Positions 17,937-27,225 of a DNA stretch of 64,000 bases are shown piece by piece. The translations under genes and the position numbers were made by a program. Numbering within the stretch: the stretch's first letter is position 1; each line of letters starts with the position of its first letter. The notes beneath the pieces were generated by a model. That model was not told the DNA's origin. It saw nothing but the letters and a program-made list of their open reading frames with translations, and ran no database searches. The stretch is from JBBATK01 sp044224515 (GTDB taxonomy: Bacteria > Bacteroidota > Ignavibacteria > Kapaibacteriales > NICIL-2), in contig JBGAKH010000007.1 in the NCBI GenBank assembly GCA_044224515.1, positions 62,001 to 126,000 on the forward strand, written 5' to 3'.

Positions 17937-18743
17937 ATGAAAACACGTATTCTGTTGGTGCTTTGCAGTTGTGTCCTTCTTGGGTCTACTTCGAAGGTAG
18001 GTGCTCAGGATCACCGGCAAGGGGCGGGGCATAATCATAGCTCTACGCCTCTGCAATCTCCTTCACTGACAACCACCCCAACGCAGAACCTGGATCAGGT
18101 CCTGTCAAGCTATTACAAGGCTATCGGTGGAGCAGAGAAGTTCAGTGCGGTTCACGCGTGTCGCGTTGCCGGACGTTTTGTAAGCGCCGACGGATCATGG
18201 AAAAAGCGCTACACGGTACAAGTCAAAGACACGAAGATTAAAGTCGAGATGGACATACAGGCCGGTATGAAGATGGTTCAGGCCTTTGATGGAACGAACG
18301 GCTGGACGATTATGCCTTGGAGCGGATCCTTGGATCCTCAGCCCATGAATGCAGAGAATCGTCAGGCCTTGGCTCTGCGGGTAGATATGTTTCGCAACGA
18401 CCTGATTGTGTATCGAGAAACCGGCACGAAGCTAACGGTACTCCCGAATGAAGAGATCGATGGTTCGGATTGCATTAAAATCTTGGCGCAACGTGCGGAT
18501 GGTGTGAGTAAAGAGTATTTCTTGGATGTGGACTCGTACCTCATAGTCAAAGTTGTGACGAAGTATCGCCTTAACGACGAGGATATCGAAGACGAACATT
18601 ATTACTCGAACTACAGGACCTTCGACGGAATGCTTGTGCCTTTTGCATCCGAGAACAAAGGAGGCGGAGGAATGTATTTCGACAGTTTTGAGTTAAATCC
18701 GAACATCGATGATACGGTGTTCACAATGCCGAAAAAGGGTTAA
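17937..18743 (+). CDS. Exported LolA-like (outer-membrane lipoprotein-sorting fold) protein
   Basis: The 268-residue protein has a clear signal peptide (MKTRILLVLCSCVLLGSTSKVGAQ). A low-complexity linker with Ser, Thr and Pro (residues 30-55) is followed by a domain with the LolA/LolB-type pattern: an initial helix LDQVLSSYYKAIGGAEKFSAV, then long alternating beta-strands (GRFVSADGSWKKRYTVQVKD, ACRVAG) and FDGTNGWTIMPWSG. The string YYKAIGGAEKF is common in uncharacterised members of this fold from the FCB group. It is likely periplasmic, binding lipid or lipoprotein. Two bases separate it from the DinB gene, suggesting an operon. Confidence 0.78.
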   Translation: MKTRILLVLCSCVLLGSTSKVGAQDHRQGAGHNHSSTPLQSPSLTTTPTQNLDQVLSSYYKAIGGAEKFSAVHACRVAGRFVSADGSWKKRYTVQVKDTKIKVEMDIQAGMKMVQAFDGTNGWTIMPWSGSLDPQPMNAENRQALALRVDMFRNDLIVYRETGTKLTVLPNEEIDGSDCIKILAQRADGVSKEYFLDVDSYLIVKVVTKYRLNDEDIEDEHYYSNYRTFDGMLVPFASENKGGGGMYFDSFELNPNIDDTVFTMPKKG

Positions 18744-18745
18744 AC

Positions 18746-19291
18746 ATGGTAGAACGGCCGTTAGAAAACGAGCATTCGCGGTACTTTGCAAAGTATATTC
18801 AGTTGGCTGAAGATGGTGATGCTCTTCACTTGTTGAGCATCAACAGAAGCGCTGTCAGTCGTCTCTTTGCCTCTCTCAGTGAAGAACAACAGGCATTTAG
18901 ATATGCTCCTGACAAGTGGACTCCAAAAGACGTTCTTTCCCACATTGTGGACACAGAACGTGGCATGTGTTACCGAGCTATGTGCATTGCGCGTGGCGAG
19001 ACCCAAAATCTTCCGTACATGGATGAAGATTTGTTCGCCAAACATGGCCGAGCCAATGAACGCAGTATGAACTCCCTTATTGCCGAGTATCACGCAGTCC
19101 GCGAAGCCACGATTCTACTGTTTGCCGAGTCTATACCACACGATCGTTTGGCTGTAGTGGGAATGGTTCACTCTAATCCAATGTCTCCAAGAGCCCTTGC
19201 GTGGATTATTGCCGGTCATGAGATACATCATGTGAGTATTCTTCATGATCGTTATGCCATCGAACCACTTTCGAACCAGCAATCGGTTTAA
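18746..19291 (+). CDS. DinB superfamily protein
   Basis: A four-helix metal-binding protein of 181 residues. Histidines expected to bind the metal are visible at LSHIVDTE (His66) and in GHEIHHVSILHDRY near residue 155. FRYAPDKWTPKDVLSHIVD is the typical DinB_2 entry. Relatives include thiol-dependent transferases (bacillithiol or mycothiol), but the substrate here cannot be told. It starts two bases after the stop of the LolA-like gene, so the two are co-transcribed. It is a different subfamily from the DUF1572 protein at 55826. Confidence 0.85.
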   Translation: MVERPLENEHSRYFAKYIQLAEDGDALHLLSINRSAVSRLFASLSEEQQAFRYAPDKWTPKDVLSHIVDTERGMCYRAMCIARGETQNLPYMDEDLFAKHGRANERSMNSLIAEYHAVREATILLFAESIPHDRLAVVGMVHSNPMSPRALAWIIAGHEIHHVSILHDRYAIEPLSNQQSV

Positions 19292-19617
19292 GTCTTAGTG
19301 AAGATCGTAGCTGCTGCATTCAAGCAGCTCAAGCTTTGAACAAAAACTAAACACCAAACGATCAGACATTTGTCAAAGGTATTGGTACGCCTGTCGACAA
19401 CTCGATAGATCTTCGTTTGGAAACGTTGTAGTGGCTATGCGGCATGTTTGCACAGCTGATGCCACTGAAGAAGTGTGACTTGAATTCAGTTGATTCAAGG
19501 CACACGATTCTGTAAGGCTATAAACCGGTAGCACGCTGCAACTGAAAACCATCGTAAGCTCTCGTACCTTTCTCATCAGCTCTTGTCTTTTCAAAAACAA
19601 CTATTCATCTAAACTCG
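19292..19617. other. Intergenic region with several hairpins
   Basis: No gene is visible. AGCTGCT/AGCAGCT (19309-19329) forms a small hairpin after the DinB gene. Further on GGCAT/ATGCC (19441-19463) can pair, and GTGTGaCTTGAAT with ATTCAAGgCACAC (19473-19505) gives a 12-bp stem with one mismatch and a 7-base loop. The hairpins may belong to the leader of the next gene or to a small RNA. None matches a riboswitch I know. Confidence 0.35.
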
Positions 19618-22600
19618 ATGACTATGAAGTCTGTAGTTCGATTGCTCTGTTCGCTGTCTGTAGTGTCTACCGTACTCTCTGCAGCAACTGCTCCGCGACT
19701 CGTATCCAATACCTTCGGAAGCATGGAGGCACGGTCCATCGGACCTGCTACGTCTTCCGGTCGTATCACGGCTATTGAAGCCACGTATACACATACGGAA
19801 GGAAACTTCACGGACAAACGCCTGACCATGTATGTTGGTTCAGCTGCGGGAGGAATTTTCAAGTCAAAAGATAACGGTACCACGTTCAAGGCAGTTTTTG
19901 ACAAAGAAAAGCAACACTCAATTGGATGCATGGCATTGGATCCTACACACCACGATTCGGTTCTGTGGGTAGGAACAGGCGAGAGTAACTGTCGGAATTC
20001 CGTGAGTATCGGCGGCGGGCTCTACAAGACAACCGATGGCGGTGAAACCTGGAAGCTGCTGGGATTTGAAGGCGTCGAGAGAATATCGAAAATAGCTCTC
20101 GATCCGCACAACCCCAACACAGCTTTTGTAGCCTGCTTGGGTGGCTTGTGGGGTGATTCAAAAGAGCGTGGACTTTTTAGAACTCGGGATGGAGGAAAGA
20201 CCTTTGAACGAGTTCTCTATATCGACGAAAAAAGCGGTTGTGCCGACGTTGCCATCGACCCCGAGAACTCAAACATCGTCTATGCGACCACGTGGCAGTT
20301 TCGTCGCAAAGCATACAGCTTTAACTCAGGTGGGCCGGGCAGTGGCTTGTATAAATCAGTAGATGGTGGCACAACCTGGACAAAACTGAGCAAAGACATT
20401 CCGACGGGAGATTTGGGACGCATTATCGTAACGATTGCTCCATCGAAACCGAACGTCGTTTACGCAATGATCGAGAGTAAAGAAAGCGGTTTGTATCGCA
20501 GTGAGGATCGCGGCGAAAGCTGGAAGAAGATGTCCAATGCGCAAAGTGTTACTGCTCGTCCCTTCTATTTCTCGTGCCTCTATGTGGATCCATTCAACGA
20601 AAACCGAGTATACCGTCCATCCTTTCAACTTGGTATGAGCGATGACGGTGGTAAGACCTTCAACGGCTTTCAATACGGCGGAGGTGCGCATCCTGATTTG
20701 CATGCGCTTTGGATTGACCCAATAAACCCACAGCATCTGTTGTTGGGAACCGATGGTGGAGTATATCGAAGCTATGACCGCGGTGGTAGCTGGGTGAAGT
20801 TTCGCAACCTCTCTCTCGCTCAGTTCTATCATATATCCTATGACTTTGAAGAACCCTATAATGTCTTCGGCGGTTTGCAAGACAACGGTTCCTGGCTGGC
20901 TCCACATCGCATTGCAGGTGGAGGTATACAAAACCGTGATTGGGAACCAACTGGCTGGGGTGATGGTTTTTGGGTCATTCGTGACCGGGCCAATAAGGAC
21001 ATCATTTATTTCGAGTCACAAGGCGGTAATGCCGTTCGCAGATACATTACCACAAACGAGTCCAAGCCGATTAAGCCTTATGAATTGCCGGGCGAAAAAA
21101 AGCTCCGATTCAATTGGAGTACACCACTTACACAAAGTCCAACAAATCCGAAGACCATTTACATGGCTTCACAATTCCTGCATAGATCACGAAATCAGGG
21201 CGATAGCTGGGAGCGCCTGTCTCCGGATCTCACAACCAACGACACAACGAAGTATAGTGCAGAAGGAAGTGGCGGTGTAACGGCGGATAACACAAGTGCC
21301 GAAAACCATTGCACAATTGTCACTGTGGCTGAATCGCCATTGGATGAGAACATATTGTGGGTGGGTACGGACGACGGAAATCTTCAGGTTACATCGAATG
21401 GCGGAAAAAATTGGACAAACGTTGCATCAAACATTGATTCGAGCCTGCCTTCCGGAACATGGGTGAGCTGTGTTGAGCCGGGGCACTTTGAAAAAGGAAG
21501 CTGCTATGTGAGCTTTGACAATCATACGCGCGGCGATATGAATTCGTACGTGTACCGCACGCGCGATTTTGGTAAGACTTGGAAACGACTCAACGCCGAC
21601 TCGTTAAGAGGCTTTGCGCACGTCGTGCGCGAAGATCTCGTAAGCAAAGGATTGCTGTTTTGCGGTACCGAGTATGGTTTGTATATCTCCATCGACACCG
21701 GTTCAAGTTGGGCTCAGTTCAAAGGCAACCTTCCCTGTACTCCTGTGCGCGATCTGCAAATCCATCCTCGCGACCGCGACCTCATCATTGCAACGCACGG
21801 CCGTGGTGCTTACATCCTTGATGATATCACTCCACTCAGAACGCTCAGTCCTGATGCTATGAGCAACGAGTTGACGATTCTGCCCAATCGACCAAGCATG
21901 ATTAGAAATGAAAGTGGCTTCCAGGAGTTTGGCGGTTCAGATGAGTTCTATGGACCAAGTCCGGATGGCAACGCGCAGATCACGTACTATTTGAAGGCGC
22001 GACATCTGATCGGTGATATGAAAATTGAAATTCTCAATGCAAAGAACGAGGTTATCACTACCTTACCGGCAGGCAAGCGCAAAGGTATCAACCGTGTTGG
22101 TTGGGGGATGTCGATGAAGCCTCCCAAAGTCGCAACATCACAGAATACAGGTGGCGGAGATTTTGGACCTACCGTTCTTGCCGGAGAATACACGGTACGT
22201 ATTACCAAGAACGACAAAGTGTACACTTCTAAACTGAACATTGCGAATGACCCGCGATCCATCTACAATGCAGAGGCTCGCAAGGCAAACTTCGACGCCA
22301 TGATGAAGCTTTATGCCATGATCGAGCGTGTCGCATACAGCGCCGAGCAGATAACCAGCGTACGCGATACGCTGCGTGCACGGATCATGACAGTTAAAGA
22401 TCCGGAGGCGAAGTCACCAATACGTGAACTTATCAATCGACTGGACTCACTGCACAAAACAGTCGTTGCTAAGAAGAGTACATTGTTTGCTGATACCGAG
22501 CCGCAATTGCGCGAGAAGCTTGCCAATATCTATGGCGATATCGCTCAGTCTGCCGGACGTCCAAGCGACGAGCAGACAAAGCGCATTGCGACAATCGAAG

Positions 22601-22740
22601 ACATGGTGAATTCCTTGGAAAAAGCTATTGGGTCGATGCTGAAAACGGACCTCATCGCAGTCAACACCAAACTCAGTGGACTAAGTCTTTCGACAGTCTC
22701 TCCCGTATCACTGGAGAGTTTCATGAAGCGTGAAGACTAG
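19618..22740 (+). CDS. Exported BNR/Asp-box beta-propeller protein (VPS10/sortilin-like)
   Basis: A 1040-residue exported protein. The N-terminus MKSVVRLLCSLSVVSTVLSA is a signal peptide; the first ATG codes MTMKS. At least ten Asp-box turns are visible, for example LYKTTDGGETW, LFRTRDGGKTF, LYKSVDGGTTW, LYRSEDRGESW, VYRSYDRGGSW and VYRTRDFGKTW, so the first ~730 residues form one or two large beta-propellers like those of the VPS10/sortilin group. A segment with the pattern AGEYTVRITKNDKVY (about residue 855) looks Ig-like, and a helical tail follows. I see no T9SS sorting domain. Such proteins are often named glycosyl hydrolases in error; no catalytic sialidase arginine triad is evident. 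Function unknown, possibly protein binding at the surface. Confidence 0.82.
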   Translation: MTMKSVVRLLCSLSVVSTVLSAATAPRLVSNTFGSMEARSIGPATSSGRITAIEATYTHTEGNFTDKRLTMYVGSAAGGIFKSKDNGTTFKAVFDKEKQHSIGCMALDPTHHDSVLWVGTGESNCRNSVSIGGGLYKTTDGGETWKLLGFEGVERISKIALDPHNPNTAFVACLGGLWGDSKERGLFRTRDGGKTFERVLYIDEKSGCADVAIDPENSNIVYATTWQFRRKAYSFNSGGPGSGLYKSVDGGTTWTKLSKDIPTGDLGRIIVTIAPSKPNVVYAMIESKESGLYRSEDRGESWKKMSNAQSVTARPFYFSCLYVDPFNENRVYRPSFQLGMSDDGGKTFNGFQYGGGAHPDLHALWIDPINPQHLLLGTDGGVYRSYDRGGSWVKFRNLSLAQFYHISYDFEEPYNVFGGLQDNGSWLAPHRIAGGGIQNRDWEPTGWGDGFWVIRDRANKDIIYFESQGGNAVRRYITTNESKPIKPYELPGEKKLRFNWSTPLTQSPTNPKTIYMASQFLHRSRNQGDSWERLSPDLTTNDTTKYSAEGSGGVTADNTSAENHCTIVTVAESPLDENILWVGTDDGNLQVTSNGGKNWTNVASNIDSSLPSGTWVSCVEPGHFEKGSCYVSFDNHTRGDMNSYVYRTRDFGKTWKRLNADSLRGFAHVVREDLVSKGLLFCGTEYGLYISIDTGSSWAQFKGNLPCTPVRDLQIHPRDRDLIIATHGRGAYILDDITPLRTLSPDAMSNELTILPNRPSMIRNESGFQEFGGSDEFYGPSPDGNAQITYYLKARHLIGDMKIEILNAKNEVITTLPAGKRKGINRVGWGMSMKPPKVATSQNTGGGDFGPTVLAGEYTVRITKNDKVYTSKLNIANDPRSIYNAEARKANFDAMMKLYAMIERVAYSAEQITSVRDTLRARIMTVKDPEAKSPIRELINRLDSLHKTVVAKKSTLFADTEPQLREKLANIYGDIAQSAGRPSDEQTKRIATIEDMVNSLEKAIGSMLKTDLIAVNTKLSGLSLSTVSPVSLESFMKRED

Positions 22741-22814
22741 CATGTGGTGTGACGTGGCTTGCTCGTGAATCAAACAACAATGCGCCTGCGCAGACGTAGA
22801 GTGTTGTTGATCTT

Positions 22815-22842
22815 GAAGCTAGTCTCAACTGAGACTAGCTTC
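22815..22842. terminator. Perfect hairpin between convergent genes
   Basis: GAAGCTAGTCTC (22815-22826) and GAGACTAGCTTC (22831-22842) form a perfect 12-bp stem with loop AACT. It lies between the stops of the BNR protein and the methyltransferase. T-runs are weak on both sides, so termination is inferred from position. Confidence 0.55.
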
Positions 22843-22868
22843 AATTCGTTGTAGACTCTCTGTAGCAC

Positions 22869-24287
22869 TTACGAATCGTGTTTTCGCAGAGTAAGCACTG
22901 CAACGTTCTCGACGTGAAACGTATGCGGAAACATATCCATAGCTTGCATACTCTGCACTTCATACACCTCATTTAAGATAGCGCAATCTCGCGCCTGGGT
23001 TGCAGGGTTGCATGAAACGTATACGATACGTGGTATACGAAGTCGGATGAGATGAGCAAGAAGGCCCTCGTGAATGCCGGCTCGCGGCGGATCCAGAATG
23101 ACCACATCCGGTCGCTCCAGACCTTGCAAGAAGTCGATTGTTTCTTTACGATGAAGATCAGCCGCATAAAAGTCTACATTGCGGAGATCATTGAGTTGTG
23201 CATTGTGCCTGGCGTCTTCAATACTTTGAGCACTTAACTCGATACCAATGACTTTACGCACTTGCTTTGCCACCGGCAGAGTGATGGATCCTGTGCCGCA
23301 ATACAAATCCCAAACAGTCATGTCCTGACGTAATTGCGCGGCGTCGAAAGTGGTTTGCAGAAAAGTAGGAATTTGATAGGAGTTCGTTTGAAAGAATGAG
23401 AATGGTGAAATGCGGAACTCCACATCATGCGACCATTCACTAATGCTCCCACTTCCTCTCAGAATAGTCAGTGCGCCTTGAGCAACGGGGGAGAGAGAAT
23501 CTTTTACAGCGTGGAGTACCGTTGAATTCTCACGTAGACCGTCTGCAAACTCGGACCCTAGCCAACGCACCATTTCATGTTCTGCTTCATTCGACGGTGT
23601 CATCGTGATCAGGATAACCATGAGCTGATCGCGATACAGTGTACGTCGCAGCACCAAGTGTCGCAAAAAGCCACTCTGGGCTTTGTCGCTGTACGCTTTG
23701 ACCCCGAGCTCTTTTGCCTTTGAACGAACCGAATCGAGAATCGTGTTACACTCGTCATGTTGGAGATGGCACACCGACACATCGATAACGGCATCATAAC
23801 GTCCCGGCGCGTGTAGTCCAAGCGCAAAGTCTCGATCGATACTCTCGCCCGACGCAATCTCTGCCGCGCTCATCCAGCGACGTGCACTGAATGAAAACTC
23901 CATCTTGTTCCTGTAGTTAAAGACCTGCGGTGATGGAAGGATGGGGCGCAATTCGCCATATGAAACTTTCGCAAGACGTTCAAAGCAATCAACAGTGTGT
24001 CGCTGCTTCCAAGCTGTCTGTTCATTATAGTCACAATGTTGCCAGCGGCAGCCACCACAATCAAGTGTATGCGAACAGCGTGGAGTCACTCTAGACGCAG
24101 ATGCTTGAACAATTTCATCGATTGATGCGTGGAAATACTTTTTCTTTTTCTTGCGCAGTGTGATACGCAAGCGATCGCCGGGTAAGCCATCATCGACGAA
24201 GATGACGAGACCGTCGACGCGAGCGATGGATAATCCTTCAAAGCCAAGAGCTTCTATATCTACTACGAGGTGATCTCCTACCTTCAT
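22869..24287 (-). CDS. 23S rRNA (uracil-5-)-methyltransferase, RlmD/TrmA family
   Basis: It methylates C5 of a uracil in rRNA or tRNA using S-adenosylmethionine. An N-terminal TRAM domain (about 1-60) contains a run of basic residues for RNA binding. Four cysteines in CSHTLDCGGCRWQHC (71, 77, 80, 85) form the [4Fe-4S] site typical of RlmD. The SAM motif WDLYCGTGSITLPVA, the DPPRAG motif and the nucleophile/base segment YVSCNPATQARD are intact. The 472-residue length fits. RlmD (U1939) is the likely specificity, but RlmCD-type activity on other positions is possible. It overlaps the upstream ABC transporter gene by four bases. Confidence 0.9.
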   Translation of the reverse strand: MKVGDHLVVDIEALGFEGLSIARVDGLVIFVDDGLPGDRLRITLRKKKKKYFHASIDEIVQASASRVTPRCSHTLDCGGCRWQHCDYNEQTAWKQRHTVDCFERLAKVSYGELRPILPSPQVFNYRNKMEFSFSARRWMSAAEIASGESIDRDFALGLHAPGRYDAVIDVSVCHLQHDECNTILDSVRSKAKELGVKAYSDKAQSGFLRHLVLRRTLYRDQLMVILITMTPSNEAEHEMVRWLGSEFADGLRENSTVLHAVKDSLSPVAQGALTILRGSGSISEWSHDVEFRISPFSFFQTNSYQIPTFLQTTFDAAQLRQDMTVWDLYCGTGSITLPVAKQVRKVIGIELSAQSIEDARHNAQLNDLRNVDFYAADLHRKETIDFLQGLERPDVVILDPPRAGIHEGLLAHLIRLRIPRIVYVSCNPATQARDCAILNEVYEVQSMQAMDMFPHTFHVENVAVLTLRKHDS

Positions 24288-26140
24288 GCTGAGTGGTCGT
24301 GGTGTTGAGCAAATTGGATGTCGTAGAGACGCTTGTAGTGTCCACCACGCTCGAGAAGTTCTCTATGATTGCCGCTCTCTACAATGCGACCCTGATCGAA
24401 TACCAAAATCGAGTCGGCATTAATGATCGTCGATAAGCGATGAGCGATGATAACCGCAGTTCTATTGCGAAGAACTTCGTTCATGGCAGCTTGTACGATT
24501 TTCTCAGATTCTGAGTCGAGCGCGGAGGTCGCCTCGTCAAAAACAAGGATGTCCGGATTCATTGCAATCGCACGAGCGATTGCAATTCGCTGTCGCTGCC
24601 CGCCCGATAGGAGCACTCCTCGGTCTCCAACCAGAGTATTGTATCCCTGTGGCAAGGCTTGAATGAAATCGTGAGCATGAGCGATGCGCGCTGCCCGTTC
24701 AATATCATCTTGACTGCAAGACTCAGTACCAAAGGCAATGTTTTGGGCGATGCTTTCGTTAAACAGAACTGCGTCCTGCGACACAATTCCGAAGCGCGAG
24801 CGGTAGGAGTTTAAACTGAAGTTCCGAATGTCTTGTCCTTCAAATTGAATTACTCCCTGCCCAGCATCGTAAAAACGCACGAGGAGATCAATGAGGGTCG
24901 ATTTACCGCTTCCGCTTGAACCTACAAGTGCAATCGTCTGACCGTATCGCAAACTGAATGACACGTTGCTAAGAACCGGGATGCCTTCTTGATACGAAAA
25001 CCCGACATTGTCAAAGCGAATCTCTGTTTGAAAAGGCGGACAAAGGGTGGGTCCGTCTTGCAGTTCAGGCTGACGATCCACGAGAGCAAAGACGCGTTCT
25101 GCAGCGACCAAGCCACGTTGAATTTGACCGGGAACCGAAACAAGGGCAACCGTCGGAGCCATCACCGCAAAAAGAGCGAACAGAAAGGTCATTAAATCCG
25201 AGCCGCGCATGCGTCCCGCAAACACTTCGTGTCCGCCGATGTACAACACCACAGCCAATGCGGAGATGGCAAAGATTTCATTGAGTACAGGGATGGCTTC
25301 GTTGATACGAGAGAGTTTCACTGACGAGCGAACGTAGGTTGATGCGTGCTTATAAAACTGTGCACCCATTTTGCCCTCTGCTCTGAAGGCTTTGACAATT
25401 CGAATTGCCGAGACAGCCTCCTGTAAGGTTCCTATATATCCGGCTGTTGAATCAGCCATGCGAGAAGCGTAGCGTCTCAAATACGTGCGGGCTGTTCGAA
25501 TGATAATCAAGGTTATGACCGACGTACTCATTGCTATCAATGTCAGTTTGATCGACATTGAAAACAGAAGCGTCAACAGCAGAATAATTTCAACCGGGTT
25601 GCGTAGCACCAGCATGAAGAAAGGCACCACAGTACCATGCATGGTGTTGATTTCGTTTGTGACCAGAGACATAAGCTCACCGGTCTTATTACGATTGAAA
25701 AAGGAGAGAGGCTGCGCCATCAATCTACTGAATACCAAGCTGCGCATGTCGCGAGCGATGAGCTCGGATAATCGTGCATAACTGATACCACTGAGGTACT
25801 TAACGACGTTTTTAATGACAAAGAGTACAATGATGAACACACTCAAGTTGAGCAGACGTCCACTCGGCGTGGGCGCCGAGAGCATTTCGTCGATGCTGCG
25901 AAAAAACGACTCCTTAATTGCCTGGAGTGCATTGAGGTTTTCTACAGCTAGTGTCGTATCGCCTTGCTCGCCGAAAAGCTGACTCATGACCGGTTTGATA
26001 ATGGCCATGCTTAGAGCTCCGAACATACCCATCAGTACGCCGCTTACCAGAAGGGCAACAAAGAGCCCCGCATACGGGCGTACGAATGAGAAAACACGAA
26101 GAAAGGTCTTCAAAGGGCTTGTCGCTGTAAAAAGGGGCAA
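24284..26140 (-). CDS. msbA: MsbA-like ABC exporter (transmembrane plus ATPase half-transporter)
   Basis: A 618-residue half-transporter that would dimerise in the inner membrane, probably flipping lipid A-type lipids. The N-terminal part holds six transmembrane helices (for example GLFVALLVSGVLMGMFGAL). The nucleotide-binding domain has Walker A GSSGSGKST, Q-loop region SQDAVLFNESIAQN, signature LSGGQRQR and Walker B ILVFDEATSALDSESE, with the switch histidine in IIAHRLSTI. The ORF order ABC exporter-methyltransferase with a four-base overlap indicates an operon. Multidrug exporters look similar, so the lipid role is inferred from overall resemblance and from LPS genes such as kdsD elsewhere in the window. 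Confidence 0.88.
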   Translation of the reverse strand: MPLFTATSPLKTFLRVFSFVRPYAGLFVALLVSGVLMGMFGALSMAIIKPVMSQLFGEQGDTTLAVENLNALQAIKESFFRSIDEMLSAPTPSGRLLNLSVFIIVLFVIKNVVKYLSGISYARLSELIARDMRSLVFSRLMAQPLSFFNRNKTGELMSLVTNEINTMHGTVVPFFMLVLRNPVEIILLLTLLFSMSIKLTLIAMSTSVITLIIIRTARTYLRRYASRMADSTAGYIGTLQEAVSAIRIVKAFRAEGKMGAQFYKHASTYVRSSVKLSRINEAIPVLNEIFAISALAVVLYIGGHEVFAGRMRGSDLMTFLFALFAVMAPTVALVSVPGQIQRGLVAAERVFALVDRQPELQDGPTLCPPFQTEIRFDNVGFSYQEGIPVLSNVSFSLRYGQTIALVGSSGSGKSTLIDLLVRFYDAGQGVIQFEGQDIRNFSLNSYRSRFGIVSQDAVLFNESIAQNIAFGTESCSQDDIERAARIAHAHDFIQALPQGYNTLVGDRGVLLSGGQRQRIAIARAIAMNPDILVFDEATSALDSESEKIVQAAMNEVLRNRTAVIIAHRLSTIINADSILVFDQGRIVESGNHRELLERGGHYKRLYDIQFAQHHDHSA

Positions 26141-26232
26141 AAATAGGGTCTAGTCTCGACATGCTCGTGCATAGACAGGCAACCAGTACAAAAAATGCCT
26201 ATCCACACGCTAACAACACTTTCCCTAAACAC

Positions 26233-27069
26233 TTAGCGTTGTTGTCGTACTCGTTGAGCTTCAAGCATTGCCGGTTGCAATCCAAACTCACCCACACGGT
26301 AGCGCAGACGCTTTACCCGTTCCAGCACACCAGCAGCAATACGCATGGGCGATTCGTTGGACTCATTTAAGTGGTATTGGATGAGTACGTTACGCAGCAT
26401 CCGAATGTGCATGCCGGTATGGCGAGACAGCGAGTTATGATTAAGCTCGTGTTCACTCTCAATGAAATCACGCAGCTTTAAAGCATCTTCTCTGGAACAC
26501 GAAAAATTAGAGGCATAGATATCGTCCGACACGGAAGACAACAAACGACGTATCAGGGGAGACTGTACATAAAATCCTCGCGAAACCTGAGTGCTCTGTC
26601 CGAAAATTCCATCGAGCACGATTCGTGAGTACTCACTCTGCAAATGTCCCGAGCGCACATCCGACGTCGTCAGATTCGATGAAACTAGCGAGGAGAGCTC
26701 AACTCTCCGGCCGCTGAGAATTTGTCCGCTGTGCCATGCCTTCACATGCTCTTCAACGAAGCAAGGATGAATGATCATCGAGGAGTCGCTGAAGATTAAA
26801 TAGTCGCACGAAGCACTACGAAGTGCTGTGTGTACAATGAGTTGCTCGCGGGATTGCGTTGCCCCGGACTCCGAGGCCCAAACAATACGCGCAGGAACAT
26901 TCAAAAGAGGCAAACGCGTTTGCACTGTACGAATGACATCGGATGACGCATTGTCGGCAATCACGATGAGTTCAAAATCTCTGACGCTCTGCATTTCGAT
27001 ACTCACGAGGCTGAGGTCGGCGAAGTGCAGATTGTTTTGGAGGACCAGAATGAGCGAGGCACGTTTCAT
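26233..27069 (-). CDS. GT2-like glycosyltransferase, GT-A fold
   Basis: The ATG at 27069 (MKRASLILVLQNN) is preferred to a GTG four codons earlier. The N-terminal domain follows the GT2 pattern: ASLILVLQNNLHFADLSLVSI, then FELIVIADNASSDV and the DxD-like region DYLIFSDSSMIIHP. The C-terminal half, from about residue 150, is divergent and contains a helical stretch (EDALKLRDFIESEHELNHNSLSRHTG) of unknown role. The DxD is degraded to DSS, so activity is uncertain. It is divergent from the beta-barrel gene at 27226 and about 90 bases from the ABC exporter. Confidence 0.78.
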   Translation of the reverse strand: MKRASLILVLQNNLHFADLSLVSIEMQSVRDFELIVIADNASSDVIRTVQTRLPLLNVPARIVWASESGATQSREQLIVHTALRSASCDYLIFSDSSMIIHPCFVEEHVKAWHSGQILSGRRVELSSLVSSNLTTSDVRSGHLQSEYSRIVLDGIFGQSTQVSRGFYVQSPLIRRLLSSVSDDIYASNFSCSREDALKLRDFIESEHELNHNSLSRHTGMHIRMLRNVLIQYHLNESNESPMRIAAGVLERVKRLRYRVGEFGLQPAMLEAQRVRQQR

Positions 27070-27135
27070 AAGTCTTGGCACAATGTGTTGAGAGTGACGA
27101 GACAGCCGAAATTTTCGTCTCTTTCAAATTTACGA

Positions 27136-27167
27136 TTTGCTCCGAAGGCAGAGCACCATGTATTTTG
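27136..27167 (+). promoter_or_regulatory. Possible promoter of the beta-barrel/OmpA operon
   Basis: TTTG (27136-27139) and TATTTTG (27161-27167) are separated by 21 bases. This resembles the Bacteroidetes -33/-7 pair, but the -7 element is one base short of TAnnTTTG. The start codon lies 59 bases downstream. Confidence 0.3.
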
Positions 27168-27225
27168 CCAGATCGGTACACCGCAAAAACACACCGATTC
27201 CACATTTATAGTGAGGGGACCACAC

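Noticed and set aside
17626..17946. Basic 106-codon minus-strand frame in an intergenic gap
   Set aside because: It overlaps the start of the exported protein gene, resembles no known protein and has no good ribosome site.
19461..19467. GCCACTG in the leader region, a motif of cobalamin riboswitches
   Set aside because: The B12 box and the other conserved core segments are missing.
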